Assembly (NCBI GenBank): GCA_003512875.1
Contig: DONZ01000048.1
Coordinates: 1 to 10,176 of the forward strand
Origin: Desulfovibrio sp.
GTDB taxonomy: Bacteria > Desulfobacterota > Desulfovibrionia > Desulfovibrionales > Desulfovibrionaceae
Direction: 5' to 3'
Length of the DNA stretch: 10,176 nucleotides
This document shows, piece by piece, positions 1-6,319 of the stretch. The notes beneath the pieces were generated by a model, which made no database searches, was not told the origin of the DNA, and saw only the letters and a list, made by a program, of their open reading frames with translations. The position numbers and the translations under genes are program-made. The stretch's first letter is position 1. The number at the start of each line of letters is the position of its first letter.

Positions 1-812
1 CCTGTTTCGCTGCCGATGAATTTAAAAATTTCACTTTTTGGCGGAACTTTAATCACATATTCATGATTAGAGGCCAATTTTCCCCCTGAAACAGCCTGCA
101 CACCGGCAAAAAGCTGAATTTTCACGTCAGCTGCCTTATCGCTCACTTTCAGCACGGGAATGGAAAAATACAAAGTCCCGTTATGAAAGTTTGTTTCCAT
201 TTTTCCAAGTGTCACCGCACCCGTGCTCACAGGAACAACATGAATTTTGGACTCCAGACTTTCCCTGTCCACTTGGTAATTGAACGATACGGAACCTGTG
301 ATCATCATGGTTTCAGCATGTTCAGGATCAAATTTAAAATCACCGACAATGCTGGGCTTGAGCGCCTGCGTTGTAAACTGAACAGGCTTTGTGATCACCG
401 TGAGTTTCGGCAAAGACTCTTTCCCGAACCGCACGGAAAATTTTGTATCGGCTTTCCATTCCTTACTGGGATAAAACGCAAGCGAAAAATCAGACTGCCA
501 TTGCCATTTTCCTTCCATTTTCGGGGTTATTTGAATTTGACCGGTTTCAGGCAGGATATCCTGAAAACTGCGTCCGCAAATTTCAAATGCCTTATCGCCG
601 TATTTTTCTTTACAGACTTTTTCATCAGCAGAAAAATTCAAATAAACAGGGTCCATTCCCTGCACAATACGTGTCACTTTATTTTCCGCGATTTCGTTCA
701 CAGAAGTTTGCTCCGCCAAATAGCGTATATATTCAACGGAATTTTTCGCATGAGCAGAAGAACAAAATATAAAAAATACGGCTAAGTAAAAAATTTTATT
801 CCAAATTTTCAT
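1..812 (-). CDS. Probable bacterial alpha-2-macroglobulin family protein, N-terminal part (runs off left edge)
   Basis: Reading the minus strand from an ATG at 812 gives 270 codons without a stop up to the window edge, so this is the N-terminal part of a longer protein. The start has a GGAG at 821-824, 8 nt upstream. Residues 1-22 form a Sec signal peptide: Lys at 2 and 6, a hydrophobic core of about residues 8-16, and an AHA cleavage site before Lys23. The Cys at 17 is not in a lipobox, so the product should be soluble in the periplasm. The mature part looks like beta-sandwich domains. Around residues 97-115 it shows a P-x3-G-x-W-x-W-x3-F-x-L-x-F-x-P pattern followed by a K-x-(D)T-x-(F/Y)-x-V strand, which resembles the macroglobulin/Ig-like domains at the N-terminus of bacterial alpha-2-macroglobulins. 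In that family these are large periplasmic proteins, often paired with penicillin-binding protein 1C, thought to trap foreign proteases. The thioester region would lie outside the window, so the family call is by resemblance only. A terminator upstream and its own promoter candidate suggest a separate transcript from fabD. Confidence 0.62.
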   Translation of the reverse strand, partial: MKIWNKIFYLAVFFIFCSSAHAKNSVEYIRYLAEQTSVNEIAENKVTRIVQGMDPVYLNFSADEKVCKEKYGDKAFEICGRSFQDILPETGQIQITPKMEGKWQWQSDFSLAFYPSKEWKADTKFSVRFGKESLPKLTVITKPVQFTTQALKPSIVGDFKFDPEHAETMMITGSVSFNYQVDRESLESKIHVVPVSTGAVTLGKMETNFHNGTLYFSIPVLKVSDKAADVKIQLFAGVQAVSGGKLASNHEYVIKVPPKSEIFKFIGSET

Positions 813-848
813 ATGGCGAACTCCAAAATCAATTTGCTTTTTTCTTGA

Positions 849-877
849 AACATATCCAATATCGCTATTTCTGACAA
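849..877 (-). promoter_or_regulatory. Putative sigma70 promoter for the secreted alpha-2-macroglobulin-like gene
   Basis: On the minus strand TTGTCA (872-877, 5 of 6 matches to TTGACA) is separated by exactly 17 nt from TATGTT (849-854, 4 of 6 matches to TATAAT). It lies between the fabD terminator and the start at 812, giving a leader of roughly 30 nt that contains the GGAG ribosome site. Position and spacing support it; AT-rich DNA makes chance matches easy. Confidence 0.4.
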
Positions 878-895
878 GTTAAAGCAAAGATTTTT

Positions 896-928
896 AAATA
901 AAAAAAATCAGCCGATTAGGCTGATTTT
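896..928 (-). terminator. Intrinsic terminator after fabD
   Basis: A perfect 10-bp inverted repeat (AAAATCAGCC at 904-913 and its complement at 919-928) encloses a 5-nt loop. On the minus strand the stem is followed by a T-rich run (TTTTATTT, 896-903), the arrangement of a Rho-independent terminator. It begins about 20 nt past the fabD stop codon, so it should end the glpX-fabD transcript and insulate the next gene. On the plus strand a T-rich run also follows a few bases later, but no plus-strand gene here needs it. Confidence 0.85.
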
Positions 929-948
929 AAAATAATTTTTTTTTGCTA

Positions 949-1902
949 TTAACAATTATTGCTGATATAATTATCGGCTTCTTCAAGGTTCGGGATATGA
1001 ATTGTTTCAAAACAACTGTCCGCCCCCTCGTTCACTTTGATGATTTGCCGCATCATACGGGTTAAAATTCCCTGAGGACCGAATTCAAACCATTTCCGAA
1101 CGCCATTTTCATATTGACTGCAAATGGTTTCAATCCAGTACACGGAAGAAGTCATCTGTTTTTTTATTGCAGACCGGAGCTTTTCAGCTTCTGACAACGG
1201 TTCCCCGTTGATATTGCAATAAACAGGAAATTCCGCGTCATGAAAATCAATGGAACTCAAATATTTTGAAAATTCGGCAGAAGCTTCAGCCATCAAAGGC
1301 GTATGGAAAGCGCCGCTCACAGCAAGGGGAATACATTTTCCGCCGAGCGCTTGGGCTTTTTCAACAACTTCTTCAAGCGCCTGCTTATGTCCGCTGATAG
1401 CGAATTGTCCGGGGGTATTCCTATTGGCAAGCCGCACCATTTTGCCGGAACTATCGGAAACGTCTTTGCAGAGCGTTTCAACCTGTTCCGCATTTAAACG
1501 CAAAACAGCGTACATGGAGCCGATTCCCTCGGGGTCTGCTTCAGCCATTAAACGGCCGCGCAAAGAAACAGCCTGCAAAACATCATCAAGGCTCAATACC
1601 TTTGCGGCAGCCAACGCGCTGAATTCCCCAAGGCTGTGCCCGGCTGTGCAGTTAGGCTTGATATAATCTTTCGTATAAAGCCATAAAGCCAAGTTCACAA
1701 CAGTAATGGCAGGCTGCAGATTGCGGGTATTCGCCATTAAATCATTGTCATTGCTTTCCCAATAAATTTCACGCAAAGGCACACCGCTTATTTTTTCCGC
1801 CTTAATCCACAAATCCATAATATCGGAACGTTTCTCGGAAAGGCGTTTGCCCATTCCGAATTTTTGAGAACCTTGTCCCGGAAATAATATAGCAACACTC
1901 AT
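949..1902 (-). CDS. fabD: Malonyl-CoA:ACP transacylase
   Basis: FabD moves the malonyl group from CoA to the phosphopantetheine arm of acyl carrier protein, supplying the extender unit for type II fatty acid synthesis in the cytoplasm. The 317-residue protein has the family's usual length and all its landmarks: GQGSQ at residues 9-13 (oxyanion loop), GHSLG at 88-92 with nucleophile Ser90, LRGRLM with the carboxylate-binding Arg115, NTPGQFAISG at 162-171, and GAFHTPLM at 197-204 with catalytic His200. The start is preceded by AGGTGA about 6 nt upstream. It lies 10 nt downstream of glpX and is followed by a strong hairpin terminator, so it is the last gene of that unit. No other fab gene (fabH, fabG, acpP, fabF) is next to it, unlike the fab cluster of many bacteria. 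Function is very secure. Confidence 0.97.
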   Translation of the reverse strand: MSVAILFPGQGSQKFGMGKRLSEKRSDIMDLWIKAEKISGVPLREIYWESNDNDLMANTRNLQPAITVVNLALWLYTKDYIKPNCTAGHSLGEFSALAAAKVLSLDDVLQAVSLRGRLMAEADPEGIGSMYAVLRLNAEQVETLCKDVSDSSGKMVRLANRNTPGQFAISGHKQALEEVVEKAQALGGKCIPLAVSGAFHTPLMAEASAEFSKYLSSIDFHDAEFPVYCNINGEPLSEAEKLRSAIKKQMTSSVYWIETICSQYENGVRKWFEFGPQGILTRMMRQIIKVNEGADSCFETIHIPNLEEADNYISNNC

Positions 1903-1912
1903 GTTAAATCAC

Positions 1913-2896
1913 CTATGAATAATCAACAGCACTGAATTTCATCAGCCTATTCCAATTGTGATGGGATTCAATATAACGGATAGTGCCGGTTTTAGCACGG
2001 ATAACAAGCGAATGGGTGACAGCGCCGCCACCGACAAATTCAACACCGTTCAGGAATGAACCGCCGGAAATGCCCGTTGCCGCAAAAAATGCGTCGTCAG
2101 CTTTGATAAGCGATTCAATGGACAGAATTTCCCGCATATCGACACCGGCTTTCTCGATAGCTTCTTTTTCCACCAAAGACTGCGGATCAAGACGCCCTAA
2201 AAGCTGTCCGCCGACACCTTTTAATGCGCAGGCAGCAATGACGCCTTCCGGCGTTCCGCCTGTTCCCATCATGATATCGATACCGCCGCGCGGGTCGGCA
2301 ACCATGAGAGCGCCTGCGACGTCACCGTCCGTATGCAGCTGTATTCTTGCGCCTGCTTCGCGGATTTCTTGAATAAGGCGTTGATGACGGGGTTTATCGA
2401 GAATAAAAACGACAAGGTCGTGGATATCTTTACCGCGCGCTTTAGCGACATTGCGCAGATTGTCTTTCACCGGAGCATCAATATCAATAACATTTCTCGC
2501 TTCAGGACCAACAGCGATTTTTTGCATATAATAACTCGAACCAGGATTATACATGGTACCGGCGGCACAAGCGCCGATTACGGAAATAGAATTGGGACGT
2601 CCTGTCGCCAAAAGGTTCGTGCCTTCGACCGGGTCGACGGCGATATCCAAACTCGCACCGTCACCGGTACCGATTTTTTCCCCGTTATAGAGCATTGGAG
2701 CATTATCTTTTTCACCTTCACCAATAATAACGGTACCATTGATATCAAGCGAATTAAAGGAAAGACGCATAGCATCAACCGCTGCACCGTCACCGCCTTC
2801 TTTATTTCCCAAGCCGAGCCAACGCGCCGCGGATAAAGCTGCAGATTCAGTAACACGCACAAGATCAAAAGCTAAATTTTTTTCAGGAGCTTGCAT
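1913..2896 (-). CDS. glpX: Class II fructose-1,6-bisphosphatase (GlpX)
   Basis: GlpX hydrolyses fructose 1,6-bisphosphate to fructose 6-phosphate and phosphate, the committed step of gluconeogenesis, using Mg or Mn. The 327-residue product matches the class II family: GDGAAVDAMR at residues 35-44, IIGEGEKDNAPML at 57-69, DIAVDPVEGT at 84-93, KPRH at 168-171, DGDVA at 190-194 and GTGGTPEGV at 211-219. The metal ligands known in E. coli GlpX (Asp33, Glu57, Asp85, Glu88, Glu213) correspond to Asp36, Glu60, Asp88, Glu91 and Glu217. The start has AGGGAAGG at 2903-2910, 6 nt upstream. Some GlpX relatives also act on sedoheptulose 1,7-bisphosphate, which cannot be excluded. It heads a two-gene unit with fabD. 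A gluconeogenic phosphatase would suit an organism growing on lactate or other organic acids. Confidence 0.96.
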   Translation of the reverse strand: MQAPEKNLAFDLVRVTESAALSAARWLGLGNKEGGDGAAVDAMRLSFNSLDINGTVIIGEGEKDNAPMLYNGEKIGTGDGASLDIAVDPVEGTNLLATGRPNSISVIGACAAGTMYNPGSSYYMQKIAVGPEARNVIDIDAPVKDNLRNVAKARGKDIHDLVVFILDKPRHQRLIQEIREAGARIQLHTDGDVAGALMVADPRGGIDIMMGTGGTPEGVIAACALKGVGGQLLGRLDPQSLVEKEAIEKAGVDMREILSIESLIKADDAFFAATGISGGSFLNGVEFVGGGAVTHSLVIRAKTGTIRYIESHHNWNRLMKFSAVDYS

Positions 2897-2931
2897 AATA
2901 AACCTTCCCTCATAATATTTTTTCCGTTTGT

Positions 2932-2960
2932 CTTATAACAAGTTTTGAAATAATCAGCAA
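2932..2960 (-). promoter_or_regulatory. Putative sigma70 promoter for glpX-fabD
   Basis: In the 118-nt gap between the Smr gene and glpX, the minus strand reads TTGCTG (2955-2960), 17 nt, then TATAAG (2932-2937, 5 of 6 matches to TATAAT). The implied leader of about 28 nt holds the AGGGAAGG ribosome site. The -35 box is weak (3 of 6). No hairpin terminator was seen in this gap, so read-through from the upstream unit is also possible. Confidence 0.4.
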
Positions 2961-3014
2961 GAATTAAGCTTACTTTTTTTTCATATCTGCTATCTCTGCG
3001 AATTTCAAATAATT

Positions 3015-3953
3015 TTATAAAAAGAAACCGCTGTCCGTGGGTGTTAAATCCCAGCACACTTTACCATTCGTTTTCTTTTGCTTACGGATAAGAACATATA
3101 AGGCTCCGGTGCCTCCGTCTTCCTGCTTGGCTGTGCAAAAAGCGATAACCACACGTCTGAATGGGTCTTTTGTAAACCATTCCTGCACCTTATTGCGCAG
3201 TATGGGCATACCGTTCACAGAATTTTTTCCCTTGCCCGTAACCACTAAAACCGTACGCAAACCTCTTTGGTACGAATTTCTGAAAAATGCGACCAAATTA
3301 TAGTAAGCCTGCTCGACATTGAGCCCGTGCAAATCAATATGGGCTTCGGGGCTGTATTGGCGGCTTTGCAATTTTCCCACAGTCATTAAATCCATGCCCA
3401 AAATATGCCCCTCAACATAATCTTCCGTAGCGTTAAGGGCAAATTCCAATTTACCGTCCATAAAATCCTGCAAGGGATTTGTTGCCGGAGGCGGGATCAC
3501 ATTCAGCTCTTTCGGGCAGGGAACAACAGCCCTGCCTTTTCCGTCCAAGCTTTTCACATCCTGCATCGCCTTATAAAAATCGTCCGTATCTTCTTGATTT
3601 TCATCATGTTTTGTATCAACAACGATTTTCTTTTTGGTCCCTTCCTGTTTTTCAGGCTGACGGGCGGAAACACGTTCTTTTTTCCGCATGTTTGTTTTCT
3701 CTAAAAGTTCCGCCATGGTGCAAGAATTTTCGGAAAAACCGGCATGCACTTTCTTATCAAAACCAAGCGCACTCACTTCCCCTATACTGGCTAAGAACAA
3801 ACGCTCATCGTTATCAAAAGAAATATCGGACGGTTTATGCTTTTCCGCCGGAACAGATACGCGCCTTGCTTTTTCAGGTGCGTTTTTATCAGGAAACTGC
3901 ATAGCCGCAAGTTTTGCAAAAGGATTATTGGATTTTTCGTCATTTTTACTCAT
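3015..3953 (-). CDS. Smr-domain protein with long charged N-terminal region
   Basis: This 312-residue protein carries a C-terminal Smr (small MutS-related) domain at about residues 204-292: the IDLHGL signature at 206-211, VTGKGKNS at 238-245 and GGTGALYVLIR at 280-290. Smr domains are nucleases or nucleic-acid binders; E. coli SmrB cleaves mRNA at collided ribosomes, and others occur at the end of MutS2. No MutS ATPase or other recognised domain is present. The first 200 residues are Lys/Glu/Asp-rich and likely disordered to about residue 125, followed by an uncharacterised segment with the PPPATNPLQDFMDGKLEF stretch at 154-171, the sort of region that often precedes a stand-alone Smr domain in Proteobacteria. 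The start codon lies within the end of amrS (8-nt overlap, ATGAGTAA), implying translational coupling, and it ends its operon. Cellular role and substrate cannot be assigned from sequence. Confidence 0.9.
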   Translation of the reverse strand: MSKNDEKSNNPFAKLAAMQFPDKNAPEKARRVSVPAEKHKPSDISFDNDERLFLASIGEVSALGFDKKVHAGFSENSCTMAELLEKTNMRKKERVSARQPEKQEGTKKKIVVDTKHDENQEDTDDFYKAMQDVKSLDGKGRAVVPCPKELNVIPPPATNPLQDFMDGKLEFALNATEDYVEGHILGMDLMTVGKLQSRQYSPEAHIDLHGLNVEQAYYNLVAFFRNSYQRGLRTVLVVTGKGKNSVNGMPILRNKVQEWFTKDPFRRVVIAFCTAKQEDGGTGALYVLIRKQKKTNGKVCWDLTPTDSGFFL

Positions 3954-4977
3954 AGTACCGCCATATTCCGCTTATTTCAAAATTACAGCGGGGACATTTT
4001 CCCCTAAAATCATCTAAAATTTTCACTGAATATCCCTTTCGTTCAATAAGGGTTGTTTGGCATTTCGGACAAACAGTGTTATTTTCTTTTGGCACATTTC
4101 CATAATAAATATGGTGAAGCCCCGCTTCTTTTCCTATTTCATAGGCTTTATCAAGAGTATGAACCGGAGTTGCCGCTTTATTCCGCATATTATGGCTCGG
4201 ATGAAACGCGCTGATATGCCATACCGTGTCTTTTCCCAATTCTTCCGCAATAAATTGAGCAAGCCGCGTCAATTCTTCCGTACCGTCGTTCAATTCAGGA
4301 ATAAGAAGCGTCGTCACCTCAAGGTGCAGACCGGCTTCTTTCACTCTCACGCAGGAATCAAGAACAGGACGGAGCCTTGCTCCGCAAAAATCTTGATATG
4401 TTTTTTCGGAAAATGCTTTAATATCGATATTAAAAGCGTGAATACACTGTTTTAATACCTGAAAAGCCTGTTTTGAAAAATATCCGTTGGAAACAAAAAT
4501 ATTTGCCTTGTTTTCTTTTACCGCACATTCGGCAAGAGAAAGTGCCTGTTCAAAAAAAATTGTCGGCTCATTATAGGTATAGGCAAGCGTTTCAACATTA
4601 TGCTCACAAGCAATACGGATAAGTTCTTCAGGTTCATAGGCTTGCCCGAAACAAGCGTTCATTGTCTGAAAATCATGATCGGGAAAAGTTACAAATTGAA
4701 CAGCTGTCACCAAAGAATGGTTTTGACACCAAGCGCATTGAAAATTACAGCCGACAGTTCCCACCGAAAGAGCTTTTGCTTTGGGCTTAAAATGATAAAG
4801 GGGCTTTTTCTCTATGGGATCGATATTGACAGCGGCTAACCGCTTACCCACAAGGGAAAAAACTTCGCCGTCCTTGTAGAAGCGGACATTGCACCTGCCG
4901 GCAGGCTCATCTTCCGATAAACGGCAAAAATGTGAGCAAAGCTTACACACGCAATACGTATCAAACTTTTCCCACAT
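3946..4977 (-). CDS. amrS: AmmeMemoRadiSam-system radical SAM enzyme AmrS
   Basis: The 343-residue product is a radical SAM protein of the AmrS family (PflA-like activating enzymes). The N-terminus has a cysteine-rich motif, C9, C11, C14, C18 and C29 ending in GRCNVR, typical of the group. IDPIEKKPLYHF at 52-63 and SVGTVGCNFQCAWCQNH at 71-87 follow; C77, C81 and C84 form the CxxxCxxC site that binds the 4Fe-4S cluster and SAM. YNEPTIFFE at 135-143 and GNVP at 293-296 are also family marks. A C-terminal pair CPKC (303-306) and CPRC (328-331) looks like a zinc-ribbon or second cluster site. The family is named for co-occurrence with AMMECR1 (AmrA) and Memo (AmrB) proteins; its reaction is not established. 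Neither partner is in this window. A GAGG ribosome site sits 5-6 nt before the start. It lies 24 nt after glcF and overlaps the Smr gene by 8 nt. Confidence 0.93.
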   Translation of the reverse strand: MWEKFDTYCVCKLCSHFCRLSEDEPAGRCNVRFYKDGEVFSLVGKRLAAVNIDPIEKKPLYHFKPKAKALSVGTVGCNFQCAWCQNHSLVTAVQFVTFPDHDFQTMNACFGQAYEPEELIRIACEHNVETLAYTYNEPTIFFEQALSLAECAVKENKANIFVSNGYFSKQAFQVLKQCIHAFNIDIKAFSEKTYQDFCGARLRPVLDSCVRVKEAGLHLEVTTLLIPELNDGTEELTRLAQFIAEELGKDTVWHISAFHPSHNMRNKAATPVHTLDKAYEIGKEAGLHHIYYGNVPKENNTVCPKCQTTLIERKGYSVKILDDFRGKCPRCNFEISGIWRYYE

Positions 4978-5001
4978 TTTTGCCTCATCAGTATTTTTTA
5001 A

Positions 5002-6318
5002 TTATTTTCCAGCCGTCAGCGTTTCCGCTAAAATTTCAAGGCTGTGCCTTACCTTTATGTCTGTTTGGTTTCTTCCCAGCATATCGGCGATTTGCATCAT
5101 GCAGGCGGGACAAGCCGTAACAACTTCTTCCGCGCCGCTGTCCACAATATTTTTCCATTTTCGCGTGCCGATTTTCAAAGAAAGTTCCGGTTGGGTCAAG
5201 GTGAAGCTTCCCCCGCAGCCGCAGCATTTGTCAGCTTCCGCCATTTCTTTTAACACATAATTTTCATTCAGTTTCAAAAGTTCACGCACTTCTTTGGAAA
5301 TTCCCAAGGATTTCTTCAAGTGGCAAGATTCATGATAAGTAATCACAGCCGCATTTTCTTTCGGTGTGGTCTTGCTTGTGTCAATTTTTAAAACATTGTA
5401 CAGAAAATCATGCATATCAATAGCCTTTGCGCTGATTTTTTGCAAAACGTCCCTTTCTTTCAGGCTATAATTTCCGGATAGTTGCAGCCACCATTTATGC
5501 AGCGTTTCCGTGCAGGAAGGACAGGCGCTGACAATATAATCAACCCCGTAATCAAGCCCTATGCGTTCAAAAACTCCGATATTGTTTTTAACCAAGGCGT
5601 CAAAACCGTTCTTATCACCGGAAGCCAAGGCGGGAAGCCCGCAGCAGGAAAAATCATCAGGCATAATTACCCCGACATCGTAATGAAACAATAAGGACAG
5701 CACGGCATCGCCGATTTGCGTATATACCTTGTCACTCATACAGCCGGGATAAAAAATGACATTGTATTTCTTGGACTTGTCCCCGACAAGAACTCCGTAT
5801 TTTTCACTCAGCTGCTTTTTAGGCAAAGTGGGAATATGGCGTGCGCCAAGAAACGGTTTGAGCAAAGGGGCTGTTGCGGTATTCTGCTTGTTTTTTTGTC
5901 TGCGCAAAATAAGCCCTTGGAAAAGGGAGCCCGTGCGGATAGCATTTTTAAAAAGTTTCGGGTGGGTAAGCAATGATTGAAAAATAAATTTCTTGATAGG
6001 AGAAAGTTTTAAATACTGCGTTAACGCAATTCTTCCTTCAACGAAAATTTCCAGCGTTTTAACACCGGTAGAACAATTATGTTCACACGCACCGCACAAC
6101 AGGCAGCGAGTCAAACGCTCTTCGACAGCTTTAGGGTCTTTGATAAGTTCGTAAGCCAAATTCTGCAAAAGAACGATTTTGCCTCTTGCAACGTCAGCTT
6201 CCCTGCAAGTCTGTGAAAAAACGGGACAAACTGCTTGACAATTTCCACATCGCATACAAGATGCCAAAAGGTCGTCAATCTTCAAAAGAGATTGTCTTAA
6301 CTGCTCCATATCATTCAT
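5002..6318 (-). CDS. glcF: Iron-sulfur subunit of lactate/glycolate dehydrogenase (GlcF-like)
   Basis: This 438-residue protein is the electron-transfer partner of the FAD subunit encoded just upstream. Two 4Fe-4S ferredoxin motifs lie near the N-terminus: C21-x2-C24-x2-C27-x3-C31-P and C72-x2-C75-x2-C78-x3-C82, the second followed by Ser rather than the usual Pro. Two cysteine-rich CCG domains follow: YPGCMSD at 190-196 with CCG at 225-227 and ACPSC at 265-269, then ESCHLKKSLG at 330-339 with CCGCGG at 365-370 and ACPAC at 402-406. The same layout is found in GlcF, in heterodisulfide-reductase-like subunits and in Fe-S subunits of D-lactate dehydrogenases of sulfate reducers. No transmembrane segment is apparent, so the complex is probably peripheral on the inner face of the membrane. 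The ATG at 6318 is 1 nt after the glcD stop, indicating coupled translation; an in-frame ATG three codons later is an alternative. The substrate is set by the partner and is unproven. Confidence 0.92.
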   Translation of the reverse strand: MNDMEQLRQSLLKIDDLLASCMRCGNCQAVCPVFSQTCREADVARGKIVLLQNLAYELIKDPKAVEERLTRCLLCGACEHNCSTGVKTLEIFVEGRIALTQYLKLSPIKKFIFQSLLTHPKLFKNAIRTGSLFQGLILRRQKNKQNTATAPLLKPFLGARHIPTLPKKQLSEKYGVLVGDKSKKYNVIFYPGCMSDKVYTQIGDAVLSLLFHYDVGVIMPDDFSCCGLPALASGDKNGFDALVKNNIGVFERIGLDYGVDYIVSACPSCTETLHKWWLQLSGNYSLKERDVLQKISAKAIDMHDFLYNVLKIDTSKTTPKENAAVITYHESCHLKKSLGISKEVRELLKLNENYVLKEMAEADKCCGCGGSFTLTQPELSLKIGTRKWKNIVDSGAEEVVTACPACMMQIADMLGRNQTDIKVRHSLEILAETLTAGK

Positions 6319-6319
6319 A

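Noticed and set aside
183..785. 200-codon open frame on the plus strand
   Set aside because: It is antisense to the signal-peptide-bearing minus-strand gene at 1-812. Its product is rich in Phe, Arg and His with no recognisable domain, as expected for a shadow frame, and it has no convincing ribosome site.
904..928. Perfect inverted repeat considered as an operator or recombination site
   Set aside because: The T-run directly after the stem, its position 20 nt past fabD and the short 5-nt loop make an intrinsic terminator the simpler reading.
2333..2836. 167-codon plus-strand frame inside glpX
   Set aside because: It lies entirely antisense to a fully conserved glpX whose catalytic motifs account for the sequence.
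2872..3057. 61-codon minus-strand frame spanning the Smr-glpX gap
   Set aside because: It overlaps the ends of both neighbouring genes in other frames and contains the promoter candidate. No domain or ribosome site was seen, and its product looks like translated non-coding AT-rich DNA.
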